From contig JBEVJC010000005.1 of NCBI GenBank assembly GCA_040510375.1, forward strand, positions 1 to 61,857: 61,857 bases of DNA, read 5' to 3'. This document shows positions 31,806 through 39,903 of this stretch, piece after piece. The notes below the pieces were generated by a model. It had not been told where the DNA came from and searched no databases. It saw nothing but the letters and a program-made list of their open reading frames with translations. Source of the stretch: JBEVJC01 sp040510375. Its GTDB lineage: Bacteria; Bacteroidota; Bacteroidia; Chitinophagales; Chitinophagaceae. Positions within the stretch are counted from its first letter, which is position 1. The number at the start of each line of letters is the position of its first letter. A program made the translations under genes and the position numbers.

Positions 31806-32201
31806 ATGAAAAAACAATTGATAATCCCCGCCTCTCTTGTTATAATGGCAATGATTTGCCATACCGGTCATGCACAGCAATCCGGTGTAAAACGTACAGA
31901 ACTTCAACGGCATGATCTCAGTATACCCGGACGTGAGATGATTCAGGTACGCGTTGATCTTGATCCGGGAATTGTGGCAGGCAGACACTGGCACCACGGT
32001 GAGGAAGTTATTTACCTCATTGAGGGGCAGATGGAATATCAGGTAGATGGTAAGCCAGCAGTTATACTCAAGGCGGGCGATGTTTTATTTATTCCGTCAG
32101 GAACCATCCATGCTGCAAAAAATGTTGGCGCCGGCAATGCCGCTGAGCTGGCAACTTATATTGTCGAAAAAGGAAAACCGCTGGTTGTACCGGCGAAATG
32201 A
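31806..32201 (+). CDS. Secreted cupin-domain protein
   Basis: A 131-aa protein with a signal peptide (LIIPASLVIMAMICHTGHAQ, cleavage near 23-24) followed by a single cupin_2 barrel. The metal-binding motif 1 is GRHWHHGEEVIYLIEG (H61, H63, E67) and motif 2 is IPSGTIHAAKN (H102), so a mononuclear metal centre is expected. Homologues are annotated only as cupins; a small dioxygenase, isomerase or sensor role cannot be decided. It sits between the CRP-type operator region and the epoxide hydrolase gene and is read in the same direction as the latter. Confidence 0.87.
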   Translation: MKKQLIIPASLVIMAMICHTGHAQQSGVKRTELQRHDLSIPGREMIQVRVDLDPGIVAGRHWHHGEEVIYLIEGQMEYQVDGKPAVILKAGDVLFIPSGTIHAAKNVGAGNAAELATYIVEKGKPLVVPAK

Positions 32202-32581
32202 CCAGGCAACCGAAGCTAAAACGCCGGGCTGGGTCTGACCCTCCATTATCAAATGTGTGTTTCAGGATAAAAAATGCCCGTTTCAGCATCAAAAACGTCC
32301 GTTTTACCAGATTGCTACTTGGAGTCCGGTTATAATCACCGATACATTTATTAAAAATAATTACAAGATTTTTGAAACTGCAGCAATTCAAATGAGTAAT
32401 TAAGTCTTTATAATCGGTTGTCAATGTTAAACTCCATGGCAACTGAACAAGGCATGACCCGCTGATTCCGTAAGGAATAATCTTCACTTCTTGCAGACGC
32501 CATCCTCCATGGTACGTATCAGGTTAAATTCAGCTGAAAAACAGTCCGGAACATTTTCATTTATCCTTTAAACGTTAAACA
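32202..32581. other. Spacer before the epoxide hydrolase gene
   Basis: A 380-bp AT-rich region. I find no consensus -7 element, no strong hairpin and no plausible small gene, although the gene downstream must have a promoter here or be read through from the cupin gene. Confidence 0.4.
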
Positions 32582-33799
32582 ATGACACAAACAGCATCCC
32601 CGGTTGCACCGTCTAAAATGTCCAGGACAGAAGTGCTTCCTTTCAAGATACCGAAGGCCTCGCAGGCCGAGCTCGATGATTTAAAACGTCGGATCCTGGC
32701 AACAAGATGGCCCGAGAAGGAAACGGTTAACGATCAGTCACAAGGTGTACCACTGGCGACTATGAAGGCGGTCGCGCACTACTGGGCTACAGAGTACGAT
32801 TGGCGTAAAGTGGAAGCAAAACTGGCTGCTTTGCCCAATTTCATAACGGAAATAGACGGACTTGATATACATTTTATCCACGTTCGTTCAAAACATGAAC
32901 ATGCGTTGCCACTGATTGTAACACATGGATGGCCAGGATCAATTATTGAGCAACTGAAGATCATTGGACCACTAACAGATCCTACAGCATATGGTGGAAA
33001 TGCTGAGGATGCATTTGACGTAGTAATACCGTCCATACCAGGTTATGGATATTCGGGAAAACCAGCGACCACTGGCTGGGGTCCGTCGCGCATCGCCTAT
33101 GCGTGGGTAACACTGATGGAGCGACTTGGATATGATAAATTTTATGCCCAGGGCGGGGATTGGGGTGGACTTATCACAGATGTAATGGCAGCCCAGTCGC
33201 CCAACAATGTACTGGGTATGGCCACCAATTTCCCCTGCGCGGTACCGGTTGAAATCAATAACGCGGCATTCGCTGGTGCGCCTGCACCTGTTGGTCTTTC
33301 GGATGAGGAAAAAAAGGCGTACGATCAACTGAGCTTTTCGTACAGGCATGTATCCTATGCTTTCATAATGGGATCGCGTCCGCAAACACTGCTTGCAACA
33401 GCTGATTCGCCCGTTGGACTTGCCACAATATTTCTTGACCACGACCAGCCCAGCCTGGCGATGATTTCGCGATCTTTTGCCGGGGTAAAAGAGGGACTTA
33501 CCCGCGACGATGTTCTTGATAATATCACCCTGTGCTGGTTGACGAATACAGCTGTTTCCGGTTACCGTCTCTATTGGGAAAATAAACTTGCGTTTGTTGC
33601 ACCATTGGGCGTCAAAGTACCGGTAGTAGTAAGTGCGTTCCCCGATGAACTCTACCAGGCTCCAAAAACCTGGGCACAGGAAGCCTACCCACACATGATC
33701 TACTACAAGAAACACGAAAAAGGTGGACACTTCGCAGCCTGGGAACAACCCGAACTTTTGGTTAGCGATATCCGGGAAGGATTCAGTTCACTGCGATAA
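32582..33799 (+). CDS. Epoxide hydrolase (alpha/beta fold, N-terminal EHN domain)
   Basis: A 405-aa soluble enzyme of the microsomal-type epoxide hydrolase family. The N-terminal lid domain (about 18-110; LPFKIPKASQAELDDLKRRI) is followed by the hydrolase core with HGWPGS (115-120), the nucleophile QGGDWGG (Asp193) and the catalytic His in EKGGHFAAWEQP. These enzymes open epoxides to diols. There is no signal peptide, although some homologues are exported. It lies in an accessory cluster with oxidoreductases, so a role in degradation of an epoxidised or xenobiotic compound is plausible. The last 21 bases of the gene recur twice downstream in a 76-bp tandem array. Confidence 0.92.
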   Translation: MTQTASPVAPSKMSRTEVLPFKIPKASQAELDDLKRRILATRWPEKETVNDQSQGVPLATMKAVAHYWATEYDWRKVEAKLAALPNFITEIDGLDIHFIHVRSKHEHALPLIVTHGWPGSIIEQLKIIGPLTDPTAYGGNAEDAFDVVIPSIPGYGYSGKPATTGWGPSRIAYAWVTLMERLGYDKFYAQGGDWGGLITDVMAAQSPNNVLGMATNFPCAVPVEINNAAFAGAPAPVGLSDEEKKAYDQLSFSYRHVSYAFIMGSRPQTLLATADSPVGLATIFLDHDQPSLAMISRSFAGVKEGLTRDDVLDNITLCWLTNTAVSGYRLYWENKLAFVAPLGVKVPVVVSAFPDELYQAPKTWAQEAYPHMIYYKKHEKGGHFAAWEQPELLVSDIREGFSSLR

Positions 33800-33953
33800 G
33801 GAGTCAATTTGATGCATTGGAACCACAGTCTTCCCCTTAACGAAATCAGGGGAGGGATTCAGTTCACAATTATAATGAGTCACATCGATTCATTGGAACT
33901 ATAGTCTTCCCCTTAACGAAGTCAGGGGAGGGATTCAGTTCACTGCGATAATG
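33779..33953 (+). repeat. 76-bp tandem repeat overlapping the epoxide hydrolase stop codon
   Basis: The gene's end, GGATTCAGTTCACTGCGATAA, recurs at exact 76-bp spacing (33781, 33857, 33933 for ATTCAG), the last copy being identical over 21 bases. Each intervening unit carries the same hairpin, CTTCCCCT/AGGGGAGG. The array ends directly at an intrinsic terminator. Confidence 0.85.
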
Positions 33954-33999
33954 ACGAACAAAGACTACGCAATCAATACGTCGTCTTTGTTCGTTTTTT
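33954..33999 (+). terminator. Terminator after the 76-bp repeats
   Basis: A perfect 12-bp stem, ACGAACAAAGAC (33954-33965) with GTCTTTGTTCGT (33983-33994), is followed by a run of T. Confidence 0.88.
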
Positions 34000-34140
34000 A
34001 TATGGAACAACCATCAATAATGCCAGAAAGTCCAATAAATAGCCGTATAAAGCCAACCAGGTCTCCCCCGGAAGTGCAGCTAAAGTGTAACTTTATAGTC
34101 CTTCTTTCAGACTTCACTGTACTTCTAAATCAAAATAATC

Positions 34141-34902
34141 ATGAAGACAATTATCTCCCTCCTGGTGATAGTGTTTGCCAATGCCGTCAATAACGGAATC
34201 CATGCACAGATGGATATTGATTTGGGTATTAAAGGTGGAATCAGCATCCCCAACCTGACATCGGGAAAAGAAGACAATCCCATCAACACTGGTTACAAGT
34301 CGCGCACAGGACCAGCGTTTGCAATCTATGCGGAATTTCATCTTACAAAAAAATTCTCCATACAACCCGAACTTCAGTATTGCGCAGAAGGGGGTAAAAA
34401 AAACGGCAACCAGGCATTTGCACTACCCGCAGAAATCAGTCCGATGTTTCCCCCTGGACAGGCACCCAGGTATCTGTTTGCTGATTACAGAAGCACCGCG
34501 AAATTTAATTACCTGTTATTACCGATCCTGGCAAAATATCATCTTCCTTTTAATGAAAGCTGGGATTTTTATGTTGGAGTGGGACCTTTTGCGAGCGTTC
34601 TCCTCAATGCCAAAAATATTACAAGGGGCACAAGTACCATCTTCCTTGATCCAGCCCATACCCAGCCACTCATACCCAACCAGTCGTTCGACAGGAAAGA
34701 GAACATAAAAGATGAGCTGCATAAATTCAATGCCGGTGTGGCCGGTCACTTGGGAATCGCTTATCACCTGGGCGGAGGCAGTATTTTTTTGGAAGGTGGT
34801 GGGAACTTTGGATTTATAAACATCCAGAAGGGGGAAGAAAATGGAAAAAACAAAACAGGTGCGGGTGTAATTATGATCGGATACGCCATAAAACTTTATT
34901 GA
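34141..34902 (+). CDS. Outer-membrane beta-barrel protein (OMP_b-brl family)
   Basis: A 253-aa protein with signal peptide (IISLLVIVFANAVNNGIHAQ, cleavage near 23) and the alternating strand pattern of the porin-like OMP_b-brl_2 family in Bacteroidota: GIKGGISIPNL at the first strand, KFSIQPELQYCAEGG, NYLLLPILAKYHL and GVAGHLGIAYHLGGGSIFLEGGG. The C-terminus ends in an aromatic-rich strand (MIGYAIKLY). Such proteins are common and rarely characterised; transport or structural roles are possible. It lies directly before the B3 metallo-beta-lactamase gene, which seems to have its own promoter. Confidence 0.85.
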   Translation: MKTIISLLVIVFANAVNNGIHAQMDIDLGIKGGISIPNLTSGKEDNPINTGYKSRTGPAFAIYAEFHLTKKFSIQPELQYCAEGGKKNGNQAFALPAEISPMFPPGQAPRYLFADYRSTAKFNYLLLPILAKYHLPFNESWDFYVGVGPFASVLLNAKNITRGTSTIFLDPAHTQPLIPNQSFDRKENIKDELHKFNAGVAGHLGIAYHLGGGSIFLEGGGNFGFINIQKGEENGKNKTGAGVIMIGYAIKLY

Positions 34903-34912
34903 AGGCAAGGTT

Positions 34913-34943
34913 ACTGACGTTTGGATTAATAGCTCTATTTTTG
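34913..34943 (+). promoter_or_regulatory. Promoter of the metallo-beta-lactamase gene
   Basis: A perfect TATTTTTG (34936-34943) has a partial -33 (ACTG, 34913-34916) at 19-nt spacing. The predicted leader is about 12 nt to the ATG at 34960. Confidence 0.5.
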
Positions 34944-34959
34944 GCCACATCTTACTACT

Positions 34960-35832
34960 ATGTGGAACAAATGCTGCCTGTTTTCTACGATAATATTTTT
35001 GTGTTTATTAACCTTGTTTACCAACGCCCAAACGGTAAACGAACCCTCAAAACGCCCGGAGGAATGGTCACGGAACTACGCGCCGTTCCGCATTGCAGGT
35101 AACCTTTACTATGTAGGTACATACGACCTGGCCAGTTACCTGATTACCACTCCCCGGGGAAATATCCTGATTAACACCGGACTCGCATCCTCTGGTCCAC
35201 AGATCCGTTCCAATATCGAAGCCCTTGGGTTTAAATTCAGCGATACCAGGATACTTCTGACCACACAGGCACACTATGATCATCTCGGTGCCATGGCAGA
35301 GGTCCAAAAAGCAACCGGCGCAAAAATGATGCTGGATGAAAAGGATCTGGAAGTGGCGACAGACGGCGGTAGTTCTGATTACGAGTTGGGAGGGAAGGGC
35401 AGCACATTCAAACCGGTGAAGGTTGACAGGTTGTTGAAAAACGGAGATACAATCAGCCTGGGTGGAATGAACCTGGTAATGCTTCACCATCCTGGTCACA
35501 CGAAGGGATCCTGTAGTTACCTGTTCGATGTGAAAGATGAAAATAAAACATACCGTGTCCTGATCGCCAATATTCCAACCATTATTACCGACCGTAAGTT
35601 TTCAGAGATTACTGCTTATCCGGGCATGGCTGCTGACTATGCCTACACGCTGGATGTTATGAAACAACTACATTTTGATCTTTGGGTAGCCTCCCATGCC
35701 AGCCAGTTCGATCTTCATAAAAAACACAAACCGGGAGATGCGTACAACCCGGAAGTCTTTGCTGACCGTGCAGGATTCGACGAGTCACTCCGCGAAATCA
35801 ACGCTGCGTTTTTAAAGAAACAGGCGGAATAA
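34960..35832 (+). CDS. Subclass B3 metallo-beta-lactamase, GOB-like (Gln at the first zinc position)
   Basis: A 290-aa periplasmic zinc hydrolase with signal peptide (IIFLCLLTLFTNAQ, cleavage near 23). It follows the GOB-type B3 pattern closely: PEEWSRNYAPFRIAGNLYYV, then YDLASYLITTPRGNILINTG, then TQAHYDHLG, HHPGHTKGS and WVASHASQFDLH. The zinc ligands would be Q103, H105, H180 (site 1) and D107, H108, H246 (site 2). Q103 takes the place of the usual His116 (B3 numbering), a substitution I know from Elizabethkingia GOB enzymes. Other MBL-fold roles (glyoxalase, lactonase) are less likely given this match. Activity on beta-lactams is inferred from family, not shown. Its 3' end is repeated twice downstream. 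Confidence 0.88.
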   Translation: MWNKCCLFSTIIFLCLLTLFTNAQTVNEPSKRPEEWSRNYAPFRIAGNLYYVGTYDLASYLITTPRGNILINTGLASSGPQIRSNIEALGFKFSDTRILLTTQAHYDHLGAMAEVQKATGAKMMLDEKDLEVATDGGSSDYELGGKGSTFKPVKVDRLLKNGDTISLGGMNLVMLHHPGHTKGSCSYLFDVKDENKTYRVLIANIPTIITDRKFSEITAYPGMAADYAYTLDVMKQLHFDLWVASHASQFDLHKKHKPGDAYNPEVFADRAGFDESLREINAAFLKKQAE

Positions 35833-36026
35833 AACGAACTGTAACCCTCAAGTCTTTGCTGACCGTGAAAGATACGACGAGTCACTCCGCGAAATCAACG
35901 CTGCGTTTTTAAAGAAACAGGCGGAATAAAACGAACAGTAACCCTCAAGTCATTGCTGACCGTGAAAGATACGACGAGTCACTCCGCGAAATCAACGCTG
36001 CGTTTTTAAAGAAACAGGCGGAATAT
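35755..36026 (+). repeat. 97-bp tandem repeat of the lactamase 3' end
   Basis: The last about 78 bases of the lactamase gene plus a short spacer are repeated at exact 97-bp spacing (GAGTCACTCC at 35782, 35879 and 35976; about 2.8 copies). The copies are nearly identical, so the event is recent. Because 97 is not a multiple of three the copies lie in different frames, and the first two carry the gene's TAA. They are not separate genes. Confidence 0.9.
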
Positions 36027-36268
36027 ATAAACCTGCAAATTATCCGGTTGATTTAGGGTTCATGGTCAACCCGCCTTTACCTGGCGTGGGCGTTCCCTTT
36101 CTGCCGTCTGCTTTTGCCTTTTCAACGAGTCCTGCAAAACCAGTCCTTCATTACAAACTTACTTTGCTGCGGCGTAGTAATGCCCATACCTGAAACCGGA
36201 AATGTTTTGTCAATTAACATTTTTTTCAGGAGGAAACCAAACAGCACAATAATTACAAAACTTCAGTA
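36027..36268. other. Spacer before the MFS gene
   Basis: A 242-bp non-coding stretch. It holds one inverted repeat, AAATGTT (36200-36206) and AACATTT (36216-36222), followed by T residues, 47 bp before the MFS start. It could be an operator or a weak terminator. Confidence 0.4.
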
Positions 36269-37525
36269 ATGGATACGGTAAAAATAAAAAATCGCTGGTT
36301 AATTGCAGCCTCTGCAGTAGGGATCCATATATCGATTGGTTCTGTTTATGCCTATTCGGTGCTGACAAATCCCGTGCGGGGAGTATTTCATGTTGATGAA
36401 AGTGTAATTAAATGGGCATTTAAAATTGCCATTTTATTTTTAGGGTTTTCTGCTGCGTTCCTGGGACGATGGGTGGAGAAGATCGGTCCAAGAAAAAGTG
36501 GTACAATCGCCGGGTTGTTTTATGGTATCGGAATTTTTGGATCCGGTATTGCCGTCCAGATAGGATCGCTCCCGTTGTATTTTATCTGTTACGGAGTTAT
36601 CGGGGGCATTGGATTAGGCGTGGGCTACATCACTCCTGTAAGTACATTGGTGAAATGGTTCCCCGACAGACGCGGACTGGCCACGGGTATGGCGATAATG
36701 GGTTTCGGGTTTGCCGCATTGATATTCGGCCCTGTTACACAAGCTTTATTTGACTCCGTCGGTATAGCCAATGCATTTTACATTCTGGGGGGAATATACA
36801 TGGTACTGATTTTATCATCAGCGCGGTATATTGCCCGGCCTCCTGCCGGTTATGTTCCGGTGGGATTTACGCCCGTTGAAGGAACAGCGAAGGCAGATAT
36901 TTCAAACATTGATGCCAATGCCGCATTGAAAACCACGCGTTTTTATTATATCTGGATAATGATGTTTATAAATATCACCTGTGGTATTTCAGTGATTTCA
37001 GCCGCCAGTCCGATGATGCAGGAGAAACTGGATTTTACTCCGGTTAAAGCCGCAGCCATTGTTGGAGTGATCGGTGTTTTTAATGGATTGGGCAGGATAT
37101 TCTGGTCCAGTTTATCGGACTATATCGGGCGATCAAATATATACATCATCTTTTTTGCTTTTCAGATCCTCGCGTTTTATTTCCTGCCCGTTGTGTCCTC
37201 GGAATATCTGTACCTCGCAATTATGTTTACCATCACAACCATGTATGGTGGCGGATTTGCGGTACTTCCTGCATTTCTCGGCGACCTCTTCGGAACCAAA
37301 CAATTGGGTGCCATACACGGGATGGTGCTGACCGCATGGGGATTGGCGGGCATTGCCGGCCCAACCATTTATGATTCTGTAAAAAAATCTACCGGATCCC
37401 TGTCAGAAACACTCGACATATTTTCAGGTCTTTTTGTTATAGCGTTGATTGTTTCAATTTTAATGAAGGGTATCATAATTAAAACCCGGAGGAAACAACA
37501 AAAGAGCCAGCTTGCGAAGACCTGA
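36269..37525 (+). CDS. MFS transporter of the OFA (oxalate/formate antiporter) family
   Basis: A 418-aa inner-membrane carrier with about 12 hydrophobic helices. The family pattern is visible in helix 1 (SAVGIHISIGSVYAYSVLTN), the loop 2-3 signature FLGRWVEKIGPRKSG, the YITPVSTLVKWFPDRRGLAT stretch that marks OFA proteins, and the second-half repeat FNGLGRIFWSSLSDYIGR. OFA members carry small organic acids (oxalate, formate, lactate, pyruvate), so an acidic metabolite is the likely substrate. It is followed 87 bp later by a Crp/Fnr regulator and then a GMC oxidoreductase on the same strand, which suggests one regulated unit. Confidence 0.9.
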   Translation: MDTVKIKNRWLIAASAVGIHISIGSVYAYSVLTNPVRGVFHVDESVIKWAFKIAILFLGFSAAFLGRWVEKIGPRKSGTIAGLFYGIGIFGSGIAVQIGSLPLYFICYGVIGGIGLGVGYITPVSTLVKWFPDRRGLATGMAIMGFGFAALIFGPVTQALFDSVGIANAFYILGGIYMVLILSSARYIARPPAGYVPVGFTPVEGTAKADISNIDANAALKTTRFYYIWIMMFINITCGISVISAASPMMQEKLDFTPVKAAAIVGVIGVFNGLGRIFWSSLSDYIGRSNIYIIFFAFQILAFYFLPVVSSEYLYLAIMFTITTMYGGGFAVLPAFLGDLFGTKQLGAIHGMVLTAWGLAGIAGPTIYDSVKKSTGSLSETLDIFSGLFVIALIVSILMKGIIIKTRRKQQKSQLAKT

Positions 37526-37612
37526 TTTATCAAATTATCGGTAACATCAAACCTGTTATCGATTGCGGTTGTTGTAAGAAAACGGTCTGACCGGACACCG
37601 TGATTATATTTT

Positions 37613-38206
37613 ATGAACCTAAGATTCGAACACTATCTGAAAAAGAATATGGGTGTTTCAGATTCCCAACTGGAAGGCCTGTTGCCCAGCTTAAAGATTA
37701 AGTTTTACCCCCGGCATTCTTTTTTACTTCGTGAAGGCGGGATTGCTGTACAATCTTATTACATAGAACAGGGGCTGGTCCGCAGTTACTCCATTGATGA
37801 GAAAGGCAGACAGCATATTATCCAGTTTGCTCCGGAGGACTGGTTCATTGGGGAACGGAGTAGTGTGTATTTTCATATACCCTCCCTTTTTTCGATCGAA
37901 ACGATCGAGGATACAACAGTGGTGATCATCGATCAGGATTATATAAATTATGTATCGCGATGGCCGGTTTACCAGGAAAAAAATGAACTTTCTTTGCAGA
38001 CCCATATCCGTCATCTGCAAAACCGGATCAACCTGTTACTCGGTGCTTCGGCCGAAACGAGGTACCTGGAATTTATACGTTTGTATCCGGGTCTCCCACA
38101 ACGCGTTCCCCAATGGATGATCGCTTCCTATCTTGGTATCAATCCCGAAAGTTTAAGCAGGGTACGTAAGGAAATTACCAGCCGATCCGCAGGTCAGCAA
38201 CACTGA
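37613..38206 (+). CDS. Crp/Fnr-family transcriptional regulator
   Basis: A 197-aa regulator. Residues about 20-120 form a cyclic-nucleotide-binding-type beta-roll (FLLREGGIAVQSYYIEQGLV, then EDWFIGERSS). The phosphate-binding segment lacks the Arg-Ser pair that CRP uses for cAMP, and no Cys cluster for an Fe-S centre is present, so the effector is unknown. The C-terminal helix-turn-helix (WMIASYLGINPESLSRVRKE) is of the short type common in Bacteroidota. It is a candidate to bind the CRP-like dyad at 31446-31463. It lies between the MFS and GMC genes, all read rightward. Confidence 0.9.
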   Translation: MNLRFEHYLKKNMGVSDSQLEGLLPSLKIKFYPRHSFLLREGGIAVQSYYIEQGLVRSYSIDEKGRQHIIQFAPEDWFIGERSSVYFHIPSLFSIETIEDTTVVIIDQDYINYVSRWPVYQEKNELSLQTHIRHLQNRINLLLGASAETRYLEFIRLYPGLPQRVPQWMIASYLGINPESLSRVRKEITSRSAGQQH

Positions 38207-38250
38207 CAATTTCTTACCATAGGTCAATGGATTGGTCTGTTTGCACCGAC

Positions 38251-38258
38251 TAGCTTTG
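38251..38258 (+). promoter_or_regulatory. -7 element before the GMC gene
   Basis: TAGCTTTG, a perfect TAnnTTTG. The predicted start is about 7 nt before the ATG at 38270. No clear -33 element is present. Confidence 0.45.
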
Positions 38259-38269
38259 CTTAAAAAGAA

Positions 38270-39790
38270 ATGAATATGGAATATGATTATATCGTGGTAG
38301 GTGCAGGATCTGCCGGTGCGGTACTTGCCAACCGGTTAAGTGAGAAAAAGACAAATAAAGTGCTTTTGCTGGAAGCGGGTCCCAATTTTGAACCAGGTGG
38401 ATATCCGGATTTATTGTCGGACAGTAATATTATCGGGGCAAAGCTTGACCCGCGGTTCGAGTGGGGTTCGGTGACCACCAGGGGTTTTGTTGACCGTTCT
38501 GTACCTACACTAAGAGGAAAAGTAGTTGGGGGATCATCCGCAATCAATGCAGCAGTAGCGTTGCGTGCAACTCCCGCTGATTTTGAACGTTGGGAAAAGC
38601 GGGGCATCAAAGGCTGGTCCTACAGCGAGGTACTTCCTTATTATAAAAAATTGGAAATGGCACTGTATGGAGATGACTCCTGGCATGGCCGTACCGGGCC
38701 ACTACCGATCCGCCAGTTAGGACTTGCTGATATCAGTCCTGCACAACGGGCATTTATCACTGCTGCGCAGTTAACCGGCCTGAACCATATCGACGATTTC
38801 AACGCAGGTACACCACAGGGTGTGGGACCTTACCCGATGAATATTGTAGATGGTGTGCGGATGAATACGGGTATGACCTATCTTGATAAGCAGGTAAGAA
38901 AACGTCCTAACCTGACAATAATGGCCGGGGTCCTGGTTGACCGTGTATTGTTTGATGGCAGGACAGCAACCGCTGTACAACTTGCAGATGGGGCGATACT
39001 TACTGGTAAGGAAATTATTCTTACCGCAGGTAATTATGGTACTGCAGCCATCCTGTTACGTTCTGGTATTGGACCTGCTGAAGATCTGAAGTCAATGGAT
39101 ATCCCCGTTGTTAAAGACCTGCCCGTTGGCCAGAACCTGGTGGATCATGTGTTTTATTTCAACGTTTATAGTGTTGACCCGGATATCATCGGTAAACAGG
39201 AACCAGTAATCGGCGCAATTGCCTGGACCAGCAGCAATATTGCAGAAGCGGGTGAGCTGGACCTTCAGGTTGCTCCTTCGCATCAATTTGATTCGTCCGG
39301 TAGTCCCACCGGCGCTGCGTTTGTCATTGCTGTAGGATTAACCAGACCCGAATCGGTCGGCACCGTCAGGCTCGCAAGTAAGAACCCCGAAGATTCCCCG
39401 GTGATTGACCAGAATATGTTAAGCTCGGCCAATGACAGGAAACGGTTGCTGGATGGGGCCCGACTGGCAAGGAAGATCGGTTCGCTTTCACCAATGCGCG
39501 AATTATTACTGGAGGAATTGTCGCCAGGTAAGGAAGTGCAAAGTGATGAAGGGATTATCAAAAACATCATCGAAACATCCCAGATCTTTTTCCATTCAAC
39601 GGCAAGTGCACCGATGGGTCGTGTCGACGATGCACGTGCCGTAGTTGGTGACACGGGCCTCGTTCATGGGGTAAAGAACCTGCGTGTGGCCGATGCCTCC
39701 ATTTATCCCGATGCGGTGTCGACAGCCACCAATATAACGGTGATTATGGGTGCAGAACTGATCGCAGATAAAATCAAGGCGGGACTATAA
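38270..39790 (+). CDS. GMC-family FAD-dependent oxidoreductase
   Basis: A 506-aa flavoprotein of the glucose-methanol-choline family. The ADP-binding motif YIVVGAGSAGAVLANRL is followed by LLLEAGP, the GMC signature region with GKVVGGSSAINAAVALRAT and the second signature LTAGNYGTAAILLRSGIGP. The catalytic His is in FFHSTASAPMGR; the second conserved position sits in TATNITVIMGAELIADKI. Members oxidise alcohols or aldehydes. The start is the first of two close ATGs (38270 or 38276). There is no signal peptide. It lies after a Crp/Fnr gene and before a quinone-oxidoreductase-like gene, which suggests an alcohol or terpenoid oxidation step. Confidence 0.92.
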   Translation: MNMEYDYIVVGAGSAGAVLANRLSEKKTNKVLLLEAGPNFEPGGYPDLLSDSNIIGAKLDPRFEWGSVTTRGFVDRSVPTLRGKVVGGSSAINAAVALRATPADFERWEKRGIKGWSYSEVLPYYKKLEMALYGDDSWHGRTGPLPIRQLGLADISPAQRAFITAAQLTGLNHIDDFNAGTPQGVGPYPMNIVDGVRMNTGMTYLDKQVRKRPNLTIMAGVLVDRVLFDGRTATAVQLADGAILTGKEIILTAGNYGTAAILLRSGIGPAEDLKSMDIPVVKDLPVGQNLVDHVFYFNVYSVDPDIIGKQEPVIGAIAWTSSNIAEAGELDLQVAPSHQFDSSGSPTGAAFVIAVGLTRPESVGTVRLASKNPEDSPVIDQNMLSSANDRKRLLDGARLARKIGSLSPMRELLLEELSPGKEVQSDEGIIKNIIETSQIFFHSTASAPMGRVDDARAVVGDTGLVHGVKNLRVADASIYPDAVSTATNITVIMGAELIADKIKAGL

Positions 39791-39879
39791 ATCTTAAGAG
39801 GGTGAATCGTTTTCGATAAACCTGATTAAAATACCGGATTGTACAAAAAAGATCCTGACTGAATTTAGAAATGGCTGTC

Positions 39880-39887
39880 TAATTTTG
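39880..39887 (+). promoter_or_regulatory. -7 element before the quinone-oxidoreductase-like gene
   Basis: TAATTTTG, a perfect TAnnTTTG, with a predicted leader of about 12 nt. The -33 element is poor. Confidence 0.45.
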
Positions 39888-39903
39888 TACTTAAATTATT
39901 TAT

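Noticed and set aside
32480..32580. Possible TPP- or SAM-type riboswitch before the epoxide hydrolase
   Set aside because: A few words resemble riboswitch cores, but the required paired stems and conserved order are missing.
33951..34193. 80-aa plus-strand frame after the epoxide hydrolase
   Set aside because: It is translated through the intrinsic terminator at 33954-33999 and the leader of the porin gene, and it has no protein-like character.
34960..35832. Assignment of the MBL-fold protein as glyoxalase II or lactonase
   Set aside because: The whole length follows the B3/GOB pattern, including the Gln at zinc site 1 and the C-terminal ASHASQFDLH block.
35755..36026. Regularly spaced repeats, considered as a CRISPR array
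   Set aside because: The units are contiguous tandem copies of a coding sequence with no spacers, and there are no cas genes.
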